A DNA stretch of 64,000 bases from Streptomyces erythrochromogenes (lineage in GTDB: Bacteria > Actinomycetota > Actinomycetes > Streptomycetales > Streptomycetaceae). The notes under the pieces are model-generated. The model searched no databases. It was given only the letters and a program-made list of their open reading frames with translations, and had not been told where the DNA came from. Every line of letters begins with the position of its first letter. Within the stretch, counting starts at the first letter, position 1. Shown here in pieces: positions 39,049 to 46,910 of the stretch. A program made the translations under genes and the position numbers. The stretch is from assembly GCF_036170895.1 (NCBI RefSeq), contig NZ_CP108036.1, forward strand, positions 6,228,501-6,292,500, in the 5' to 3' direction.

Positions 39049-39819
39049 ATGAGCGGAATTCTCGAGGGCAAGCGCATCCTCATCACGGGTGTGCTGATGG
39101 AGTCCTCCATCGCCTTCCACACGGCCAAGCTGGCGCAGGAGCAGGGTGCCGAGGTCATCCTCACCGCGTGGCCGCGCCCGTCCCTGACGGAGCGCATCGC
39201 GAAGAAGCTGCCCAAGCCGGTCAAGGTGATCGAGCTCGACGTCACCAACGACGAGCACCTGGCCCGCCTGGAGGGCCTCGTCCGCGACGAGCTCGGCGGC
39301 CTCGACGGCGTCGTGCACTCCATCGGCTTCGCGCCGCAGGACGCCCTCGGCGGCAACTTCCTCAACACGCCGTTCGAGTCGGTCGCCACCGCCATGCACG
39401 TCTCGGCGTTCTCGCTGAAGTCGCTGACCATGGCCTGCAAGCCGCTCTTCCCGGCGGAGGGCGGGGCCGTCGTCGGCCTCACCTTCGACGCGCAGTTCGC
39501 CTGGCCGCAGTACGACTGGATGGGCCCGGCCAAGGCCGCCCTGGAGGCCACCAGCCGCTACCTCGCCCGCGACCTGGGCAAGGAGAACATCCGCTGCAAC
39601 CTGGTCTCGGCGGGTCCGATCGGCTCCATGGCCGCGAAGTCCATCCCGGGATTCGGCGAGCTGGCCGAGGTCTGGAACACCCGCTCCATGCTGGAGTGGG
39701 ACATGAGCGACCCGGAGCCGACCGGCCGCGGCGTCGTCGCCCTGCTGTCGGACTGGTTCCCGAAGACCACCGGCGAGATCGTCCACGTGGACGGCGGCGT
39801 CCACGCGATGGGTGCCTGA
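39049..39819 (+). CDS. fabI: Enoyl-ACP reductase (FAS II)
   Basis: 256 residues, NADH-dependent reductase of the last elongation step, orthologous to InhA/FabI. ILEGKRILITGVLMESSIAFHTAKLAQEQGA is the divergent Gly-rich cofactor loop of FabI, and FDAQFAWPQYDWMGPAKAALEATSRYLARDLG carries Tyr-x6-Lys, the FabI catalytic signature. C-terminal WFPKTTGEIVHVDGGVHAMGA is normal. It is 5 nt after fabG and is followed by a strong terminator. This class is the target of triclosan-type inhibitors. Confidence 0.95.
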   Translation: MSGILEGKRILITGVLMESSIAFHTAKLAQEQGAEVILTAWPRPSLTERIAKKLPKPVKVIELDVTNDEHLARLEGLVRDELGGLDGVVHSIGFAPQDALGGNFLNTPFESVATAMHVSAFSLKSLTMACKPLFPAEGGAVVGLTFDAQFAWPQYDWMGPAKAALEATSRYLARDLGKENIRCNLVSAGPIGSMAAKSIPGFGELAEVWNTRSMLEWDMSDPEPTGRGVVALLSDWFPKTTGEIVHVDGGVHAMGA

Positions 39820-39845
39820 CCCCAGGTCAGAACCCGGTGTCGTAC

Positions 39846-39886
39846 GGCGGCGGCCGCGCTTCCCTCCAGGGGGCGCGGCCGCCGCC
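39846..39886 (+). terminator. Terminator of fabG-fabI
   Basis: GGCGGCGGCCGCGC and GCGCGGCCGCCGCC form a perfect 14-bp stem with a 13-nt loop. The rest of 39887-40074 shows no supported feature. Confidence 0.85.
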
Positions 39887-40074
39887 GTTCTCGCGTCCGC
39901 CGCCGGGGCCGGGGCGGCGCGGTGACCGCCGGGGCGGGGCCGGGCGGTCCCGCGGGGCGCCCTTCGCTCGCATGTTCACCGGTCGGCCGGATCTTCCCGA
40001 GTCGAAAACCCGGACAGATGCCTGCAAACTGGCCAGGTCGGGATCTTCCCGGCTCCGGCGGGGAGGAGGCAGGA

Positions 40075-40506
40075 GTGCGCACCAGGCCGAGCCGAGCGGT
40101 ATCGATACTGGTCACATCGGTGATCGTGACCGGACTCCTGATCCCGGCGGTGGCCGCGCAGCCCTCCGGAGAAGAGGCGGCAACCGGCCCCGAGGTGGCG
40201 GGACCGGCCGTCGTGGACCTCTCCGACATCCCCGTCGAACCCCCCGTGCAGCCCTCGCGGCCCGCAGTCCGCGAACCGTTCGGCGCCGACTGCGCCACCT
40301 CGATCGAGGGCTCCCAGGTGACCGCGCACTGCCACAACGCCTTTCCGGAGACCGACCTGGTGAGCCTGCACGTCGAGTGCGACCGCTGGTGGGACCTGGA
40401 CGGCGACGGCGCGGCCGTGGCCGTCGGCCCGGCCGCCCGGGCCGAGCTCACCGGCCGCTGCTGGAAGGAGGTCCGCGCGGCCTGGGTCAGCCACCGACGG
40501 CCGTGA
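40075..40506 (+). CDS. Secreted small protein of unknown function
   Basis: About 143 residues. A signal peptide (RTRPSRAVSILVTSVIVTGLLIPAVAAQ) is followed by an acidic Pro-rich stretch, then a compact domain with four Cys (DCATSIEGSQVTAHCHNAFPETDLVSLHVECDRWWDLDG... GRCWKEV), which could form two disulphides. I do not recognise the family. The GTG has GGGGAGGAGG upstream. Its last 20 nt overlap the end of the convergent GntR gene. Confidence 0.75.
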   Translation: MRTRPSRAVSILVTSVIVTGLLIPAVAAQPSGEEAATGPEVAGPAVVDLSDIPVEPPVQPSRPAVREPFGADCATSIEGSQVTAHCHNAFPETDLVSLHVECDRWWDLDGDGAAVAVGPAARAELTGRCWKEVRAAWVSHRRP

Positions 40507-41239
40507 CCGGATCCCCCTGCGCGTCCTCGGCCGCCTTGGCGTCCCCGACTCCCTCGACTCCCCCGACTTCTTCCTTGCCGAGGCAGACGAAGGGGTAGCC
40601 CGCGGCCTCCGAAGCCGCCGCGTCCCCGTCCCCGCGCCGGATCGCCTCGATCAGCCGCGCGTGGTCGAGATGGGCGGCGGGGTCGAGCACGGTGCCGACG
40701 TCGGCCCGCAGCCAGTCGGCCACCAGCTCGCCGAGGTCCGCGTACAGCTCGATCAGCACGTCGTTGTGCGAGGCCGTCACCACCGCCATGTGCAGGCTCA
40801 CGTCCGCCGCCACGAAGACCTCCGCGTCCCCGCCCGCCCAGGCCTCCTCGCGGCGCGCCAGCAGGGCGTCCAGCTGGAGCAGGTCCCGCTCCGTGCGCCG
40901 CTCCGCCGCCAGCCGGGCCGCCGAGGACTCCAGCGTGGAGCGGACCTCGGCGACGTGCCTCGGCTCGGCCCCGGCGAAGCGCCGGTGCATGACGCCGGCC
41001 AGCTCGCTGGTCGCGAGGACGTACGTGCCCGAGCCCTGCCGGATGTCGAGCAGGCCGTTGTGCGCCAGCGCGCGCACGGCCTCGCGCACCGTGTTGCGGG
41101 CGACGCCCATCAGCTCCACGAGCTCCGGCTCGGTGGGGATGCGCGAGCCGACCGGCCACTCCCCGGAGGTGATCTGGTTGCGCAGTTGGGCGATCACCTG
41201 ATCGACGAGCGCGGAGCGCCGGGGCGAGGTCAGCGGCAT
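40487..41239 (-). CDS. GntR-family (FadR subfamily) regulator
   Basis: 250 residues. Winged-helix DNA-binding domain: SALVDQVIAQLRNQITSGEWPVGSRIPTEPELVELMGVARNTVREAVRALAHNGLLDIRQGSGTYV. The C-terminal FCD effector domain has RSTLESSAARLAAERR and the metal His in DVSLHMAVVTASHND and HARLIEAIRRGD. The last 35 residues are an acidic extension. It is divergent from an MFS exporter gene with 64 nt between the starts, and a palindrome lies at the MFS start, so it probably controls that transporter. Confidence 0.92.
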   Translation of the reverse strand: MPLTSPRRSALVDQVIAQLRNQITSGEWPVGSRIPTEPELVELMGVARNTVREAVRALAHNGLLDIRQGSGTYVLATSELAGVMHRRFAGAEPRHVAEVRSTLESSAARLAAERRTERDLLQLDALLARREEAWAGGDAEVFVAADVSLHMAVVTASHNDVLIELYADLGELVADWLRADVGTVLDPAAHLDHARLIEAIRRGDGDAAASEAAGYPFVCLGKEEVGGVEGVGDAKAAEDAQGDPVTAVGG

Positions 41240-41274
41240 GGGTTCCTCTCACGTGCGGACTGCGACTGGACAAC

Positions 41275-41302
41275 CAATCATCCCATGATTCTATGATGGT
41301 TG
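41275..41302 (+). promoter_or_regulatory. GntR operator overlapping the MFS promoter
   Basis: CAATCATC (41275-41282) and GATGGTTG (41295-41302) are near-complementary arms, and ATCATCCCATGAT (41277-41289) is a perfect inner palindrome. TATGAT at 41292-41297 can be the -10, with GACAAC at 41269-41274 as a weak -35 at 17 nt. The MFS ATG follows at 41304, about where transcription would begin. Confidence 0.6.
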
Positions 41303-41303
41303 A

Positions 41304-42605
41304 ATGTCCGACGAAGAAACCAAGACGCTCGACCGGCCCGCCGCAGACCGCGCCGCGGTCCCCATCCCGCACGCGACGGCGCAGCCGACCTGGCTCGGCC
41401 CGGTGCTCATCGTCGGAATCGTCCTGGCCGCCCTCAACCTGCGCCCCGCCATCACCAGCCTCGGCGCCCTCTTCGAGGAGACCCGCACCGGTCTGGGCAT
41501 GAGCGGCACCGTCGCCGGACTGATCACCTCCGTCCCGGCCCTGTGCTTCGCCGTCTTCGGCGTCACCGCGCCCCGGCTGTCCCGCCGCTTCGGCCCGGTC
41601 GCCGTCGTCTGCGCCGGCATGGCCGCCGTCGCCGCCGGACTGCTGATCCGTCCCTTCGCGAGCGGCGCCGCCGGCTTCCTCGCCGCCAGCGCCCTGTCCC
41701 TGGCCGGCATAGCCCTCACCAACGTGCTGCTCCCGGTGATCGTCAAGCGCTACTTCCCGGACCGGGTCGGCACCATGACCGGCCTCTACTCCATGGCCCT
41801 GGCCGCCGGCACCTCGCTCGCCGCCGCCGCGACCGTGCCGCTGACAAGCGCCCTCGGCGGCAGCTGGCGCACCGGCCTGCTGGTGTGGTCCTCCCTCGCC
41901 GTGGCCGCCGTACTGCTGTGGCTGCCCATCGCCCGCGCCGCGCGGCGCGCCGACAGGGCCCTCGCCGTGGCCGCCGGCTCCGGCGCGAGCACCGCCGTAC
42001 GGTCCGACGCGGGCCCGCGGGTCGTCCGCAGCCGCACCGCCTGGGCCCTGGCCTGCTACTTCGGCCTCCAGGCCACGGGCGCGTACATCACCATGGGCTG
42101 GCTCCCGCAGATCTTCCGCGACGCCGGGGTCTCCGCCTCCACCGCCGGCGTCCTCCTCGCCGTCACCATGGTCATGGGCGTCCCGCTCGCCTTCGTCATC
42201 CCGGGCCTCGCCGGCCGCCTGAAGAACCAGGGCGCCATCGCCGTCACCCTCGGCGTCTTCGGCCTCACCGGCTACCTCGGCCTCTACTTCGCCCCCGCCG
42301 CCGGAGCCTGGGCCTGGGCGCTCCTGCTCGGCGTCTCCAACTGCGCGTTCCCCCTCGTCATCACCATGATCGGGCTGCGCGCCAAGTCCCCGGCCGGCGT
42401 GGTCAAGCTCTCCGCCTTCGCCCAGAGCACCGGCTACCTCATCTCCATCCCCGGCCCGCTCGTCATCGGCACCCTCTACCAGCACAGCGGCGGCTGGGAC
42501 CTGCCGCTCGCCCTGATGGCGGGCCTGCTCGTCCCGCAGATCGCCCTCGGCGTCCTCGCGGGCAGGGACCGCACGATCGAGGACGAATGCGGCATGCGAG
42601 ACTGA
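41304..42605 (+). CDS. MFS transporter (CynX/NimT type)
   Basis: 433 residues with 12 hydrophobic helices. LGPVLIVGIVLAALNLRPAITSLGALFEETRTGLGMSGTVAGLITSVPALCFAVFGVTAPRLSRRFG is the CynX/NimT-like N-terminus (NLRPAI motif). Members are linked to cyanate or nitroimidazole, and other family members export small molecules. No ribosome-binding site is visible and the ATG follows a -10 hexamer by 6 nt, so translation is probably leaderless. It is divergent from a GntR gene and 5 nt before a small membrane protein gene. Substrate unknown. Confidence 0.9.
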   Translation: MSDEETKTLDRPAADRAAVPIPHATAQPTWLGPVLIVGIVLAALNLRPAITSLGALFEETRTGLGMSGTVAGLITSVPALCFAVFGVTAPRLSRRFGPVAVVCAGMAAVAAGLLIRPFASGAAGFLAASALSLAGIALTNVLLPVIVKRYFPDRVGTMTGLYSMALAAGTSLAAAATVPLTSALGGSWRTGLLVWSSLAVAAVLLWLPIARAARRADRALAVAAGSGASTAVRSDAGPRVVRSRTAWALACYFGLQATGAYITMGWLPQIFRDAGVSASTAGVLLAVTMVMGVPLAFVIPGLAGRLKNQGAIAVTLGVFGLTGYLGLYFAPAAGAWAWALLLGVSNCAFPLVITMIGLRAKSPAGVVKLSAFAQSTGYLISIPGPLVIGTLYQHSGGWDLPLALMAGLLVPQIALGVLAGRDRTIEDECGMRD

Positions 42606-42610
42606 CCGGC

Positions 42611-42730
42611 ATGTCACCCGTACTCGAACCGAACCCGGAGGGCGGCCGCAGGAAGCTCGGCCTCGTCCTCGGCGCCATGCTCGTCGTCTCCGTGATCATC
42701 TCCGTGATCGCGACGATCGCCTCCCCGTGA
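42611..42730 (+). CDS. SGM_5486-type transporter-associated small protein
   Basis: 39 residues, MSPVLEPNPEGGRRKLGLVL then one transmembrane helix (GAMLVVSVIISVIATIASP). The pattern, a short Pro-rich head and a basic residue cluster before a single helix, matches the SGM_5486 family, found next to MFS transporters. It lies 5 nt after the MFS stop and is probably co-translated, perhaps as a small subunit or stabiliser. It is too short for usual gene calling. Family name from memory. Confidence 0.8.
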   Translation: MSPVLEPNPEGGRRKLGLVLGAMLVVSVIISVIATIASP

Positions 42731-42762
42731 ACGTGACCGTGACGCCGGCCGCCGCACGCGCG

Positions 42763-42823
42763 GGTGGGGATATCCCCACCAACCCCTAGGGGGTCAGGCT
42801 CAGGGTGAAGTGGGGTGTGCCCC
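42763..42823. promoter_or_regulatory. Cluster of three GC-rich palindromes
   Basis: GGTGGGGATATCCCCACC (42763-42780) is a perfect 18-bp palindrome. CCCCTAGGGG (42783-42792) and GGGGTGTGCCCC (42812-42823) follow. They lie between the MFS pair and a small membrane protein gene. They might be regulator sites, or the first could be a terminator. Confidence 0.45.
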
Positions 42824-42901
42824 GGATGGGAACCGCCGTCCCGAATCCATAGATTCGAAGGGCAGCGAGCCAGTCCGGTCCACACACCCACGGAGGCGGC
42901 C

Positions 42902-43123
42902 ATGTCGGCCCCCACGCACACACGGTCCCTCCCGTCCGCCCGCCGGACGCGCCCCGCCACGGCCGCGAGCACCCGCCTGCACTGGTGGGCGCTGGCCCTG
43001 CCCGCACTCGCCTTCGGCTTCCTCCTGCTGCTCCTCGCCGGATCCGGCGAGGCCCACGCGGCCACCGGCGAGGTCTCCGGTCTCGTCCAGGCCGCCGAAC
43101 AGCTCCTGCGCGCCGTCGGCTGA
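42902..43123 (+). CDS. Small membrane or secreted protein
   Basis: 73 residues. A basic Thr/Arg-rich head (APTHTRSLPSARRTRPATAASTR) is followed by one hydrophobic segment, LHWWALALPALAFGFLLLLLAGSGEAHA, with a plausible signal-peptidase site, and a short amphipathic tail (ATGEVSGLVQAAEQLLRAVG). Family not recognised. The ATG has GGAGG upstream; the frame is open to 42815 without support. Three palindromes lie in its upstream region. Confidence 0.65.
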   Translation: MSAPTHTRSLPSARRTRPATAASTRLHWWALALPALAFGFLLLLLAGSGEAHAATGEVSGLVQAAEQLLRAVG

Positions 43124-43206
43124 CCTCCCGAGCGCCCCTCACCACCTGGGATGAGCCCCCTCAACACCCTGCGCCCCGTGGCACGTTTCATGCGAAGCTG
43201 GGAGCC

Positions 43207-43728
43207 ATGAGCGCAGACACACCCCGCAGGATCGCCCTCCTCCGGCATGCCAAGGCCGACTGGCCCGACGTGTCCGACCACGACCGTCCGCTGGCGGAGC
43301 GGGGCCGCAAGGACGCGCCGGCCGTCGGTCTGAAGCTCGCCGAGACCGGCATCGTCTTCGACCTGGCTCTCTGCTCCACCGCCGCCCGCACCCGCGAGAC
43401 CTGGAAGCTCGCCGTGCAGGAGATGCCGCACCGGCCGAAGACCCACTACGAGGAGCGGATCTACGACGCTTCGCCGGGCGAGCTCATCGCCCTGCTGAAC
43501 GAGACCTCCGACGAGGTCTCCGACCTCCTCGTCATCGGCCACAACCCCGGCATGCACGCCCTCGCCGACGCCCTCGCCGGGCGCGCGGAGGGCGACACCC
43601 TGGCGCGGATGACCCGTACGGGCTTCCCGACCGCCGCGCTCGCCGTCCTCTCCTTCGCCGGCTCGTGGAAGTCCCTGGAGCCCGGCGTGGGCACCCTGCT
43701 GGACTACTGGACCCCCAAGGGGCACTGA
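43207..43728 (+). CDS. SixA-type histidine phosphatase
   Basis: 173 residues. Phosphohistidine phosphatase superfamily: IALLRHAKADWP carries the RHA/G active-site His, CSTAARTRETW the Arg, and VIGHNPGMHAL the second His. In E. coli SixA dephosphorylates a histidine-phosphotransfer domain; a comparable role here is inferred from similarity. The ATG at 43207 has GGGAG upstream. Ends at a convergent terminator with serB. Confidence 0.9.
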   Translation: MSADTPRRIALLRHAKADWPDVSDHDRPLAERGRKDAPAVGLKLAETGIVFDLALCSTAARTRETWKLAVQEMPHRPKTHYEERIYDASPGELIALLNETSDEVSDLLVIGHNPGMHALADALAGRAEGDTLARMTRTGFPTAALAVLSFAGSWKSLEPGVGTLLDYWTPKGH

Positions 43729-43746
43729 CCGCCGCCGCACGCGAAG

Positions 43747-43779
43747 GGGCCCCGGCAGCCGCACCGGCCGCCGGGGCCC
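43747..43779. terminator. Bidirectional terminator
   Basis: GGGCCCCGGC and GCCGGGGCCC form a perfect 10-bp stem between convergent genes. Confidence 0.75.
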
Positions 43780-43820
43780 ACTCATGTCCGGGATCGGGTG
43801 CCTCGCGCACCCGGGAGCGG

Positions 43821-45020
43821 TCAGGCCAGGTCGGCGGCCTCGATCTCCTCGCGGGTGATCCCGAGCAGGTACAGCACCGCGTCGAGGAAGGGCACGTTCA
43901 CCGCCGTGTGCGCGGCCTCGCGGACCACCGGCTTGGCGTTGAAGGCCACGCCCAGCCCGGCCGCGTTCAGCATGTCCAGGTCATTGGCGCCGTCGCCGAT
44001 GGCCACCGTCTGGGACAGCGGTACGTCGGCCTCGGCGGCGAAGCGGCGCAGCAGCCGGGCCTTGCCCGCCCGGTCCACGATCTCCCCGGTGACCTTGCCC
44101 GTCAGCTTCCCGTCGACGATCTCCAGGGTGTTGGCGGAGGCGAAGTCCAGCCCCAGCCGCTCCCGCAGGTCGTCCGTCACCTGGGTGAAGCCGCCCGAGA
44201 CCACGCCCACCTGGTAGCCGAGCCGCTTGAGCGTACGGATCAGGGTCCGCGCACCCGGGGTCAACTGGACCTCGGCGCGGACCTTGTCGACGACGGAGGC
44301 GTCCAGGCCCGCCAGCAGCGCCACACGGGCGTGCAGCGACTGCTCGAAGTCCAGCTCGCCGCGCATGGCCCGCTCGGTGACCTCCGCGACCTCGGCCTCG
44401 CAGCCGGCGTGGGCGGCGAAGAGCTCGATGACCTCGTCCTGGATGAGGGTCGAGTCCACGTCCATGACGACCAGGCGCTGCGCCCGGCGGTGCAGGCCGG
44501 CCGAGACGACGGCGATGTCCACGCCGATGTGCGAGGCGGCCGTGGCCAGCGCCGTGCGCAGCGGCTCGGTCTCCACGCCGGAGACGGCGAACTCCACCGC
44601 GGTCACCGGGTACTTGGCGAGCCGGAAGATACGGTCGATGTTGCCGCCGGCCCCGGTGATCTCCGCGGCGATGGCGGCCGTGGACTCGGCGGTCAGCGGG
44701 TGCCCGAGCACCGTGACGTGGGACCGGCCGCTGCCGCGCGGCCGGTTGTCGCCGGTGCCGGAGAGGATCTCGGCCTGCAGCTTGAGCGATTCGGCCCAGC
44801 TGTGGACGGTGGCCCGCAGGTCGCCCTCGGTGCTGCCGACGGGCTTGGTGACGAGGGCGCACAGGACGATGCGGCCACGGGTGACGACCTGCTCGATGTC
44901 GACGACGTCGACGGAGTAGGCGGCGAGGGTGTCGAACAGCCCGGCGGTGATCCCGGGACGGTCCTTGCCGAAGATCTTGACGAGGAGGGTGGGGACGTCG
45001 GAGGTCTGCGATGCGCTCAT
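43821..45020 (-). CDS. serB: Phosphoserine phosphatase with two ACT domains
   Basis: Last step of serine biosynthesis. 399 residues. The N-terminal ACT domain (TLLVKIFGKDRPGITAGLFDTLAAYSVDVVDIEQVV) and a second ACT-like domain (SHVTVLGHPLTAESTAAIAAEITGAGGNIDRI) probably bind serine. The HAD domain has LVVMDVDSTLIQDEVIELFA (nucleophile Asp, near residue 186), VVSGGF and AIGDGANDLDML. The ATG at 45020 has GAGGG upstream; a much longer frame to 46286 overlaps the streptophobe gene and is spurious. Confidence 0.95.
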   Translation of the reverse strand: MSASQTSDVPTLLVKIFGKDRPGITAGLFDTLAAYSVDVVDIEQVVTRGRIVLCALVTKPVGSTEGDLRATVHSWAESLKLQAEILSGTGDNRPRGSGRSHVTVLGHPLTAESTAAIAAEITGAGGNIDRIFRLAKYPVTAVEFAVSGVETEPLRTALATAASHIGVDIAVVSAGLHRRAQRLVVMDVDSTLIQDEVIELFAAHAGCEAEVAEVTERAMRGELDFEQSLHARVALLAGLDASVVDKVRAEVQLTPGARTLIRTLKRLGYQVGVVSGGFTQVTDDLRERLGLDFASANTLEIVDGKLTGKVTGEIVDRAGKARLLRRFAAEADVPLSQTVAIGDGANDLDMLNAAGLGVAFNAKPVVREAAHTAVNVPFLDAVLYLLGITREEIEAADLA

Positions 45021-45100
45021 GGTGCCCTCACCGTATCTTCCCGGCTCCCGCGACAGGACCCCCGTCCCATTTCCTGAACGTGCCGCGTCCTGCCCGGCCG

Positions 45101-46678
45101 TCACCGCGGCGGGGCGGGCGGACCCGGTGGTTTCGGCGGCGGCGGTGCGCCCGGCGGGGGCGGCGGGGTGAAGGGCGGCCGCTGCGGCGGCCGGGTGCGC
45201 CGCGGCGGGTGCGGCGGGATGCCGGTGACCGTCACGTCCCAGGAGACGTCCGGATCCAGGTACGGCACGGCCCACTCCGGCGGCGCACCCGGCGCACCCG
45301 GTTCGCCCGGTCCGCCCGGTCCCGCCCCGTACGGAGCCGCGGGCGCGCCGGGATCCACCGGGGCGGGCCGGCCGGTACCGCCCCCGGCCGGGCCCCGGGT
45401 CGGGACGGCCGCCGCCCGGCGCCGGCCCGCCAGCACCGCACCGGCCCCACCGGCCAGCGCGCCCCACACCGAGCCCAGCAGCAGGGCGTACGGGACGTCC
45501 CCCCGCAGCTCGACCCCGGCGTCCACCATGTCCACGCCCAGCACAGCGAGCGAGGCGTCCGCCGACAGCCGTGTCAGCCGCACCAGCACCGCCAGGGCCA
45601 CCCCGGTCACCGCCCCCAGCCGCACCGCACACCCCGCGACGCCGTGCCCGGGAGTCCGTACCGCCGCCAGCACGCCCGCGGCGAGCAGCAGCAGCGACAC
45701 CCCCACGACCAGCAGCCAGACCCGCTCGTCGTACTCCGCGAGCCGGGCCACCGTCACCGGCTCCCGCGCGGAGGCCGACAGGAGGTCGTCCAGCGGATCG
45801 GGCAGCAGCCGCGCCGGCTGGCCCGTGGCCCCGCCGCGCAGCGGAACGAACAGCCCCAGCAGCACCCCCAGCCAGCTCCCGTTCGGCGCGCCCAGCAGCG
45901 CGGCACCCAGCACCCGCTCGCCCTGTCCGGGATCTGCTGCCCCGTCGCCCAGCGCCGCCCACACCGCCGCGGCCAGCCCCGCCGCCACCGCGACCAGCAG
46001 CACCGTCACCACCGCCGAGGCGGCGGGCCGCACCCGGGCGAGCGCGGCGGGCCCGCGCCGCGAGACCAGCAGCGCCACCGCCAGCACCGCGAGCGCCCAC
46101 ACGCCCGCGCCCAGCAGGGTCGGCCCGGGCTCCACGGAGAAGCCCACCCGGGTCCGCGCCTCGACCAGGTCCCCCACGCGGTCCGGCAGGAGCCCGCCGA
46201 TGTCCCCGATACCCGGCACCTCGACCCTCACCGGGGTGCTCGGCAGCGCCGCACCGTCGAGGGTGACGACGTCGTGCCCGGCCCACGCCAGCCCGCCCGC
46301 CGTCGCGACGAGCAGCGCCGTGAACGCCACGACCCTGGCCGCCGTCTCGCCCGGGCCCGCCCCGGCCCGCAGCGAGCGCAGGAACACCCCCGCCAGCACC
46401 AGGGCGCCGGCCAGGGACACCCCCAAGGGCATGACGTCCAGGGAGGTTTCGGCCCCCGCCCCGGCAACCCCGAACACCGAGACGTCACCCGAAGGGTCCA
46501 CGGTTCCACCGACCGCGAGAACCACCACGGCGGCCGTCATCGGCCCGAGCGACCCCCCGGCGGCGTCGGCGCCCAGCAGGTGCAGCCCCAGGCCGGCCAC
46601 CCCCGCCATCACGATCAGGGCCCAGCCCACGGCGGCCACGGCGGACAGGAGCACGTCTCCCCAACGGATGCGGCGCAC
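45101..46678 (-). CDS. Streptophobe-family large hydrophobic membrane protein
   Basis: About 525 residues from GTG 46678. There are 10 or more hydrophobic segments (DVLLSAVAAVGWALIVMAGVAGLGLHLLGA onward), including LGAGVWALAVLAVALLVSRRG and VVTVLLVAVAAGLAAAVWAAL. A cytosolic tail rich in Pro and Gly follows (about 120 residues, with PPPPPGAPPPPKPPGPPAPP). The family is lineage-specific to Streptomyces and uncharacterised. The true start is uncertain: the frame extends to 46813, but that part is Arg-rich and non-hydrophobic. It is divergent from the FHA-ABC gene, so a shared role with that transporter is possible. Confidence 0.75.
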   Translation of the reverse strand: MRRIRWGDVLLSAVAAVGWALIVMAGVAGLGLHLLGADAAGGSLGPMTAAVVVLAVGGTVDPSGDVSVFGVAGAGAETSLDVMPLGVSLAGALVLAGVFLRSLRAGAGPGETAARVVAFTALLVATAGGLAWAGHDVVTLDGAALPSTPVRVEVPGIGDIGGLLPDRVGDLVEARTRVGFSVEPGPTLLGAGVWALAVLAVALLVSRRGPAALARVRPAASAVVTVLLVAVAAGLAAAVWAALGDGAADPGQGERVLGAALLGAPNGSWLGVLLGLFVPLRGGATGQPARLLPDPLDDLLSASAREPVTVARLAEYDERVWLLVVGVSLLLLAAGVLAAVRTPGHGVAGCAVRLGAVTGVALAVLVRLTRLSADASLAVLGVDMVDAGVELRGDVPYALLLGSVWGALAGGAGAVLAGRRRAAAVPTRGPAGGGTGRPAPVDPGAPAAPYGAGPGGPGEPGAPGAPPEWAVPYLDPDVSWDVTVTGIPPHPPRRTRPPQRPPFTPPPPPGAPPPPKPPGPPAPPR

Positions 46679-46910
46679 GCGGTGGACCCCCGATGCATGC
46701 CGAGCGGTACGCGACGGGACCCCCGGGCGAGAAGTCCCGTATCTCACTCTCCGGGTGACTTTCGACCCCGTCAACGGGCAGACGTAGACGCCCGGCCAAG
46801 GCCCGGATTCCACATCCGGCGGCAGGCCTGAAATAGTTCCCCCGGATGTTCGCCATCCCTAGACTCCCTGACGTCATGGGGGATTCTCGGGGGACTTAAG
46901 TGGGGCTGGA

